A program made the translations under genes and the position numbers. A DNA stretch of 64,000 nt from JALZKA01 sp963734015 (GTDB lineage: Bacteria > Actinomycetota > Thermoleophilia > Solirubrobacterales > 70-9). Positions 57,859-64,000 of this stretch are shown piece by piece. The DNA lies in assembly GCA_963734015.1 (NCBI GenBank), contig CAVTFG010000016.1, positions 62,001 through 126,000 of the forward strand, given 5' to 3'. Position 1 is the first letter of the stretch. The number at the start of each line of letters is the position of its first letter. Below the pieces are notes generated by a model. It did no database searches and was not told where the DNA came from. It saw only the letters and a program-made list of their open reading frames with translations.

Positions 57859-59459
57859 CGCGGAAGCGCTCGTTGTCCCGCGTGTAGTTCCAGTCGTTGC
57901 CCGCGCGGCCGCGGACGCGACCATCCGCGTTTGCGACCATCGCCGTGAGCCGCTCGTAGTCCTGGACGTCGCCGAGTCGCGCGGTGAGCCTGCCGCCCTT
58001 GCCCGTGTACTCGAGATCCTTGTCGATGTCGCCGCCTTCCGGGCCCCCGTCGCGTCCCACGAGCGCGATCGCGGCCCGCACGTCGCGGGGCGCCTTGACC
58101 CTGAGCTTCACCACCTCGCGTGAACCGGGGTCGATGTCCAACAGCCGGTACGCGGTGTGGTCGAGCTTGAAGCGCTTGCCGTTGCGGCCGGGTTCCAGCG
58201 CGCCATCGCGATCCACGTCCGGGAACTGCGTCTCGTCCGGCTCGTTCGCATCGTCGCCGGGGAAATCCCCGTCCTCGACCTGCCACTCCGCGGTCGCCGC
58301 GGCGAAGCGGCCGAACTCCTGCGAGAAGCCCTTGCCCCCGTTCCGCTTGATCGCGCGGTCGTACGCCCCGACCGCGAAGTCCTTCGGCTTGGTCTTTCGA
58401 GACCGCTTCCAGGCGTCGAGGATCACGTCAGGGCCCGTAGTCGCCGCCTTCGAGGTCGAGCCAGTGGTTCCAGACGGCGCTGCCGTAGACCTTCAGGCCG
58501 CCGCCGGCGCTGAACTTCGTGAGCGGCTGCTGGGACGTGCGCTTCCAGGCGTCGAGGTAGAACAGCCAGTCGTCGTCGTCCGGAAACACCTGTTCCTCGG
58601 ACCACACCGCGGTCGACTCGAACATCCAGTCGTCCTGCATCGTGTCGAGGCGGAACTGGAGGATGTGGTTGTACTCGTGCGCGGTGGTCACGCGCAGCGG
58701 GACCCCCGGGTCCGGGTACTCGAACTCTTCGAAGTTGTAGTCGTTGTCGAGGACCAGGTAGGCGAAGCACTTGAACGGCGGCCTCTGGCATCGGGCTGAC
58801 AAGTCGTCGGTGTTCGCGTAGCCGAAGACGCAGCTGCCGCCGTTCTCGTTGCAGATGTCGGCGACGTAGACGTCGATCCTGTCGTCGCCGCCCTTGCCGC
58901 CGTCGCGCTTCGGGTTCGGCCAGTCCAGATCGCCGTTCTGGACCACGAGCGACTCCTCGGCGGCGGCGGCCACCTGGTCGATGTAGTCCGGCGCGCTGCT
59001 GCCGCTTTCGTCCGTGAGGTCGGGCTCAGGGCATCCCTGCTTCGGCGCCGAGCAGGAGAGACCCTCCGGCCAGTGGATGACGAAGTGGGCGGTCTCCAGG
59101 CTCTCCGCGCCCGGATTCCTGGGCCACTCCGCCCCGAAGGGCTCGCGTGCGGCGTCGCTCGCGGGCGGGCGGGAGAGGATCGCGCGGGCCTGGCGCTGCT
59201 CCGGGCCCTCGAGCGAGGGCAGCGCCGCGGCGAGGTCGCGCAGCTCGTCGGTCGGGTGCGCGGCCGCCGGGTCGGTGGTTGCGAGCGCCTCCACGGCCTG
59301 CTCGAGCTGGGCGCTCGCCTCGGCCGCGCTGAACACGGCCTCGGCCGGCTCGTCGCTCGCCTGGGCGGACGCGCCCGCGGGCAGCGCGAGCGCGGCGAAC
59401 CCGGCCGAGATGAGCACAGCCGTCCGCATCCGTCGCACCGTCCCCTCCGTCTCGAGCAT
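57845..59459 (-). CDS. Secreted zinc metalloprotease-like protein, interrupted by a +1 shift
   Basis: ATG 59459 has GGAAGG upstream and opens with a signal peptide (MRTAVLISAGFAALALPAGA). The zinc motif is HEYNH within TTAHEYNHILQF, with FESTAVWSEEQVF downstream. The frame stops at TGA 58428-58430 after EGGDYGP; one base on it continues DVILDAWKRSRKTKP and a C-terminal beta domain to 57845. The junction reads GGG CCC TGA C, a +1-shift-prone context, but a surplus C would explain it as well. It converges with the GH3 gene (14-base overlap). Confidence 0.82.
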
Positions 59460-59503
59460 CGAGTTCCTTCCGAGTCTTCGCAGGTGACGATACTTACCCC
59501 TGC

Positions 59504-61159
59504 ATGGGCTCTTCAACCAACCTGCGCCTGGCACTCGCCCAGGTCAACACCACCGTCGGAGCCGTCGCGGAGAACGCGGCCCTGATCTCGGAATGGATCG
59601 CCCGGGCTCGCGACGAGGGCGCCGAGCTGGTGCTGTTCCCCGAGCTCTGCCTGCCCGGGTACCCGGCGGAGGACCTCTACCTGAAGCGGCACTTCCTGCA
59701 GGCGAACGCCGACGCGCTGGGGGAGCTCGCCGCCGCCGCCGAGGGCATCGCCGTCCTGGTCGGGTTCGCCGAGCCCCGGACGGCGACGGCCGCCGTCCAC
59801 CCCTTCGACGCGCCCACCCCCAGGGCGGCGCACAACGCCCTGGCCCTGCTCCGCGACGGGAGCGTCGAGCACGTCTACCGCAAGCAGCGCCTGCCGAACT
59901 ACGCGGTGTTCGACGAGCAGCGGTACTTCGAGCCCGGCAACGAGCCCTCCGTGGTGCGGATCGCCGAGACCCGCATCGGCCTGACGATCTGCGAGGACGT
60001 CTGGGAGCCGGGACCCCCCGCCAGCATCGAGGCCGAGTGGGGCGCGGACCTGATCGTCTGTCCCTCGGCGTCGCCGTACTACCGCGGCAAGCGCGCGGAC
60101 CGCGAGGGGATGTTCACCCGGCGCGCGCGCGAATACGGCACGGCGTTCGCGTTCTGCAACCTGGTCGGCGGCCAGGACGAGCTGGTGTTCGACGGCGCGA
60201 GCTTCGCTATGGACCGGAGCGGCGAGGTCGTCGCGCGTGCGGGCCAGTTCGACGAGGAGCTCCTCGTCGTCGACTTCGGCGAGGGCTCCGGGCCCGTCGC
60301 CGAGCCGCTCGGTGAGCTCGAGGAGGTGTACGGGGCGCTCGTCCTCGGCCTGCGCGACTACGTCCGCAAGAACGGCTTCGACCGCGTCCTCGTGGCGGTC
60401 TCGGGCGGGATCGATTCCGCGCTGGTCGCGATGGTCGCCGCCGACGCCCTGGGTGGGGAGAACATGTCCGGCGTCGTCATGCCCTCCCCGCATTCGAGCG
60501 CGGAGACCCAGGACGACGCGCGGCGGATCGTCCGGAACCTCGGCGCCGACCTGGTCGAGATCCCGATCGAGACGGCGATGGGCGCCTACGACGCTGCGCT
60601 CGACGGGTCCATCGACGGCGGCGCCACCGGCCTCGCGGCCGAGAACCTCCAGGCCAGGATCCGGGGCAATCTGATGATGGCTCTCTCCAATGCGCACGGC
60701 TGGCTGGTGCTCACCACCGGCAACAAGAGCGAGATGTCGGTCGGCTACGCGACTCTCTACGGGGACATGGCGGGCGGTTTCGCCGTGATCAAGGACGTCC
60801 CGAAGACCCTCGTCTACGAGCTGGTGCGGCATCGAAACTCGGTCTCCCCCACCCCGCTGGTCCCGCCGTCCGTCATCGAGCGCCCGCCCTCGGCGGAGCT
60901 GCGGCCGGACCAGCTCGACTCCGATTCGCTGCCCTCCTACGACGTCCTCGACCAGATCCTGGCCGCCTACGTCGAAGGTGACCGGTCGCGCGACGAGATC
61001 GTGGCCTCCGGTGCCGACCCCGCGGTGGTCGACGAGGTCCTGCGCATGGTCGACCGCTCCGAGTACAAGCGGCGCCAGGCCCCGCCGGGGATCAGGATCA
61101 CGGCCAAGGCGTTCGGCCGCGACCGCCGCCTGCCGATCACGAACCGCTTCGGCGGCTAG
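59504..61159 (+). CDS. nadE: Glutamine-dependent NAD+ synthetase
   Basis: 551 codons. The N-terminal nitrilase-type glutaminase has Glu47 (FPELCLPGY), the Lys in VYRKQRLPNY and Cys in LTICEDVWEPG. The C-terminal synthetase has the PP-loop SGGIDSALVA and TTGNKSEMSVGYATLYGD. It converts deamido-NAD to NAD. It is divergent from the metalloprotease across 44 bases. Its stop shares a CTAG with the convergent thioesterase. Confidence 0.96.
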   Translation: MGSSTNLRLALAQVNTTVGAVAENAALISEWIARARDEGAELVLFPELCLPGYPAEDLYLKRHFLQANADALGELAAAAEGIAVLVGFAEPRTATAAVHPFDAPTPRAAHNALALLRDGSVEHVYRKQRLPNYAVFDEQRYFEPGNEPSVVRIAETRIGLTICEDVWEPGPPASIEAEWGADLIVCPSASPYYRGKRADREGMFTRRAREYGTAFAFCNLVGGQDELVFDGASFAMDRSGEVVARAGQFDEELLVVDFGEGSGPVAEPLGELEEVYGALVLGLRDYVRKNGFDRVLVAVSGGIDSALVAMVAADALGGENMSGVVMPSPHSSAETQDDARRIVRNLGADLVEIPIETAMGAYDAALDGSIDGGATGLAAENLQARIRGNLMMALSNAHGWLVLTTGNKSEMSVGYATLYGDMAGGFAVIKDVPKTLVYELVRHRNSVSPTPLVPPSVIERPPSAELRPDQLDSDSLPSYDVLDQILAAYVEGDRSRDEIVASGADPAVVDEVLRMVDRSEYKRRQAPPGIRITAKAFGRDRRLPITNRFGG

Positions 61160-61561
61160 CCGGTTCGCACCGGGCGCACCGCGATCGTCATCCGGATCAT
61201 CGCGCAGAGGCGCTCCGAGTCGTCGGTGATCTCGACGTCCCAGATCCAGGTCGTGCGTCCACCGTGCCGGCGCCTTGCGGTCGCGTGGATCGTGCCATCG
61301 GTGATGGGACGTATGAAGGTCGCCGAGTTCGACTGGCCGACGGGGACGTTTCCCTCACCGAGAACGGCCTGCGCCGTCGCGTATGAGGTCATGCTCTCCG
61401 CGATCAGGCTGAGGATGCCCCCATGGACCAGGCCCGCGGGCTGCTGCACGATCGGGGTGACCGGCACGGACGCCCGCACGAGCTCCTCCCCCACCTCCTC
61501 ATAGGCGAGCCCGATGGCGGCCCCCGGGCCGTCCCCGCTCGATGTTGACGGCCTCGTTCAC
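61156..61561 (-). CDS. Hotdog-fold thioesterase (PaaI/YdiI type), interrupted by a +1 shift at the N terminus
   Basis: The hotdog signature QQPAGLVHGGILSLIAESM is followed by GRTTWIWDVEI. The visible frame has no start before the first strand. The true start is inferred as GTG 61561 (MNEAVNIERGRPG), with a leaderless-type TACGTT 7 nt upstream. Dropping one base of the five-base run at 61521-61525 joins it to AAIGLAYEEVGEELVRASVP, giving a normal protein of about 134 residues. It hydrolyses acyl-CoA thioesters. Confidence 0.8.
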
Positions 61562-61568
61562 GCGCGCA

Positions 61569-61574
61569 AACGTA
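61569..61574 (-). promoter_or_regulatory. Leaderless-type -10 element of the thioesterase
   Basis: On the minus strand TACGTT ends 7 nt before GTG 61561. Confidence 0.5.
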
Positions 61575-61636
61575 GCGTTATGCCTGCAAGGCAAGCGGCG
61601 CGGGCCGCAAACACGAGTCCGTAGGCTTCCCTGCCC

Positions 61637-62704
61637 ATGGCGCTCACCCCGGACCAGAAGGCCGTGCTCGAGCTGCTGCTCGCCGGCCAGAGCTACGCCG
61701 AGCTCGAGGAGCTGCTCGGGCTCTCCCAGGATGACGTGCGAAGCCGTGCGCGGTCCGGGCTGACCGAGCTCGGCGGCGCCGACCCGGACCGCAACGTCGG
61801 CCTGAGCGACTACCTGCTCGGCCAGGCGGACCCGATCGGGCGCGCGGACGCGGTGCGCCACCTGCGAAAGGACGCCGCGGACCACGACCTCGCCGCGCGG
61901 ATCTCCGAGGAGCTCGCCGAGATGGCGCCGGCCGCCGATCTCCCGAAGCTCCCGCCCGCCCCCGGCGGAGGCAGTTTCCTCAGCCGCGGCGGCGGCGCGG
62001 TGGCGGAACCCGCGACGCCATCCTCCGAGCGCCGTTCACCACTTTCCGCGCTGCCTCAGGGACGCAGCCGCCTCTATGCCGGCCTGGGCGCCGCCGCAGT
62101 GATCCTGATCGCCGTGGTCCTCGGCGTGACCGGGGTGTTCGCCGGTGACGACGAGCCCGCCGACGCGGGCGGCGAGACGACCGCCGGCGCCGACGGGGAA
62201 ACCGACGCTGATCAGCCCACCGGGGGCGAAACCAGCGGAATCCCCGACGGACAGGAGCTGACCCGCATCGCATTGAAGCCCGAGGGCAACGGCGACGCTG
62301 CCGGCATCGCGACGATCGGGCTCTCGACCGGCGACCAGCCCTACATCGACCTCGTGGTCGAGAACCTCGAGCAGGCGCCGAGGGATCAGGCCTACGTGGT
62401 CTGGTTCATGTTCGACGAGAGGACCGGCTACCCGCTGTCGCCGATCTTCCCCGAGCAGGGCTCGTTCAACGACCGTTTCGCGGTCCCACCCGCCGTCGTC
62501 AGCCTGATTTTCAACCAGCGGCTGGGCGCCGAGTCGATCGAGATCGCGCTTTCCGACGCGCAGGAGACCCTGACCGAGATCCAACAGGCCGCCCAGGACG
62601 AGACCTACCAGATCGAGCGCCCCGGACAGACGGTGCTCGAGGGCCGGATCCCGGACTTCGACGCTGAAGGGCAAACCGTCCCCAACGAGGACGAGGGCAA
62701 CTAG
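61637..62704 (+). CDS. Membrane-tethered protein with sigma-region-4-like HTH and an anti-sigma-like extracytoplasmic domain
   Basis: 355 codons. Residues 1-45 (ALTPDQKAVLELLLAGQSYA, LGLSQDDVRSRARSGL) resemble the helix-turn-helix of sigma region 4. A second short helical module and a Gly/Pro linker precede one membrane helix (about 149-172). Outside lies an acidic linker and a domain (DQAYVVWFMFDE, PLSPIFPEQGSFN) that recalls the RskA/anti-sigma-K C-terminal domain. It may be a one-component membrane regulator. No partner sigma gene is adjacent. TAGGCT lies 9 nt before the ATG. Confidence 0.75.
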   Translation: MALTPDQKAVLELLLAGQSYAELEELLGLSQDDVRSRARSGLTELGGADPDRNVGLSDYLLGQADPIGRADAVRHLRKDAADHDLAARISEELAEMAPAADLPKLPPAPGGGSFLSRGGGAVAEPATPSSERRSPLSALPQGRSRLYAGLGAAAVILIAVVLGVTGVFAGDDEPADAGGETTAGADGETDADQPTGGETSGIPDGQELTRIALKPEGNGDAAGIATIGLSTGDQPYIDLVVENLEQAPRDQAYVVWFMFDERTGYPLSPIFPEQGSFNDRFAVPPAVVSLIFNQRLGAESIEIALSDAQETLTEIQQAAQDETYQIERPGQTVLEGRIPDFDAEGQTVPNEDEGN

Positions 62705-64000
62705 GCGTCGGGCAGGAGCTTGCCGGGATTCATGACCCCGGCCGGGTCCAGGCGCTCCTTCAAGGCACGAAGCGCCTCCACGCCCAGGTTCCCCACCTCC
62801 GCGGGCATGTACGGCGCGTGGTCGCGGCCAACGGCGTGGTGGTGCGTGATGGTGCCTCCGGTTGCGACGATCGCCTCGCACGCGGCGGTCTTGACCGCGC
62901 GCCACTGCTCGATCTCGGCGCCGGCGCGTGCGCGGGGCGACGAAGGTGAAATAGAGCGAGGCGCCGTCGCGATAGGCGTGCGAGAGATGGCACCAGACCA
63001 GCCCCGGCGTTCCCTGCCTTTGGAGCGCGACACGCAGCGCATCCCCCACCGCGCCGTAGAGGTCCTGATAGCGCGACCAGGTGTGCGAGGTCTCCAGGGT
63101 CTCGACGAAGTAGCCGAGGTCGAGGAGCTCGTCGCGCAGATACGGCCCGTCGAACCGGCCGTGGCTCCAGGCCCGGCCTGGCGCGCCGCCCAGCCTCACC
63201 ACGCCCGCCGACCGGAGCGTCCGCGACGAGAGCGCCCGCCGCCGCTCGACGTCCTCCGCCTCCCCCTCCCAGCCGACGATCATCATGCAGCCCCCGGTGC
63301 GCCGGCGCAATCGCAGATACGAGTCCAACAGCGACCGCTTGAGCCCCGAGGTGCCCGACAGCGCGAGCGAGACCCGCGTTTCCTCTTCGTCCGAGAGCCG
63401 GGTCACGTCCGGGAGCCGGCCGGAATGAGCAAGCGCCCGAATCGCCTCCGCCCCGGACTCGAAATCCGCGGCGATCCAGCCCTCGTAGCGGGTGACCGCC
63501 GGCGCCTGGCGAACCCGCACGGTCACGTCCGTGATCACGCCGAGCGTCCCCTCGGACCCGACGACCAGCTCGCGGAGCGCGGGGCCGGCGGCGGTGTGTG
63601 GAGTCTCCAGCGTGGCCAGCCTCCCGGCGGGGCTCATCAGCTCGATCGCTGTGACCAGCTCGTCGAAGCGCCCGTATCCGGCCGACGCCTGACCGGCCGA
63701 GCGCGTGGCGGCGAACCCGCCCACGGTCGCGTATTCGAAGGACTGCGGATAGTGGCCGAGCGTCAGGCCCTCGGCGCCCAGGGCGGCCTCCGCCTCCGGG
63801 CCACGAAGTCCCGGCCCGAGCCGAGCGGTCAGCGACGTGTGGTCCACCTCGCAGTGCCGCAGGCCCTGGAGGTCGAGCGCGATCGCGGCGTCGTGCGGCC
63901 CCCGGATCGGATCGACCCCGCCCACGACGCTGGTGCCGCCGCCGAACGGGACGACCGCGACGCCACTCGCCGCCGAGGCCTCCAGCACGGCCAGCACCTG
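62701..64000 (-). CDS. FAD-binding oxidase, alkylglycerone-phosphate synthase-like (5' end beyond window, +1 shift near 3' end)
   Basis: The PCMH-type FAD domain has VVPFGGGTSVVGG, GFAATRSAGQAS, GYGRFDELV and GSEGTLGVITDV. The C-terminal domain has GLVWCHLSHAYRDGASLYFTF and, one base on, the AGPS-type THHHAVGRDHAPYM and LDPAGVMNPGKLLPDA. The frame breaks at the CCCC at about 62935-62938 (plus-strand GTCGCCCCGCG region reads as one surplus base). It would make ether-lipid precursors or oxidise a related 2-hydroxyacid. The stop shares CTAG with the convergent gene. Confidence 0.85.

Overview
This window is a GC-rich bacterial chromosome segment whose gene order (rimP-nusA-infB-ylxP-rbfA-nrnA-truB-ribF-rpsO-pnp-M16 protease-dapB-dapA-rnj, then ftsK-cinA, recA-recX-rny-miaB-miaA-dapF-dapL, hflX-dut, murT-gatD) points to an actinobacterium, most likely of the class Thermoleophilia (Solirubrobacterales or Gaiellales type). 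The phylum is well supported by murT-gatD, the wax-ester-synthase family protein, the DrrA-type ABC pair and the GTG/TTG-rich, overlapping gene style. The class is an inference from gene order. Almost all of it is core housekeeping DNA. I see no prophage, insertion sequence, CRISPR array, tRNA or rRNA.

Layout. 1-14.6 kb: a dense plus-strand translation and RNA-metabolism run, followed by a zinc protease, two lysine/DAP genes and RNase J. 14.6-17 kb: a minus-strand two-component system closed by a rho-independent terminator. 17-21 kb: ftsK and cinA. 21-22.2 kb: a small unknown membrane protein and a cold-shock gene (minus). 22.4-30.1 kb: thpR-recA-recX, RNase Y, a membrane cupredoxin, miaB-miaA and dapF. 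30.2-36.8 kb: a secreted metalloprotease, dapL, a RidA protein, a DMT transporter, an epimerase, an FG-GAP propeller and a GH114-like protein. 36.8-42.4 kb: hflX, dut and the convergent dgk-murT-methyltransferase-gatD envelope operon. 42.4-51.5 kb: single genes and small operons (cyclophilin lipoprotein, hydrolase, SDR, ABC exporter, YqgE, thioredoxin-TPR with CcdA). 51.5-64 kb: WS/DGAT, GNAT, large secreted or lipase-like proteins, a GH3 hexosaminidase, NAD synthetase, a thioesterase, a membrane-tethered HTH protein and an AGPS-like flavoprotein cut by the window end.

Two window-wide patterns matter for reading the annotation. First, at ten places an otherwise convincing protein continues only if one base is skipped. 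Every case is in the same direction (one surplus base), often inside a short C or G run. Two of these create apparent giant fusions (dapB-dapA and ftsK-cinA) that I therefore annotate as separate genes. Insertion-type sequence error is the simplest reading, although one site (CCC TGA C) is a known type of +1 frameshift context. Second, many genes that start a transcription unit have a TANNNT or GATAAT hexamer exactly 6-7 nt before the start codon and no Shine-Dalgarno sequence, which is the signature of leaderless transcription.

The metabolic theme is cell-wall DAP and peptidoglycan. DapA, DapB, DapL (the aminotransferase shortcut) and DapF are all here, with MurT/GatD for lipid II amidation. 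The DapF homologue has serine in place of both catalytic cysteines, which is the most interesting single-protein observation in the window.
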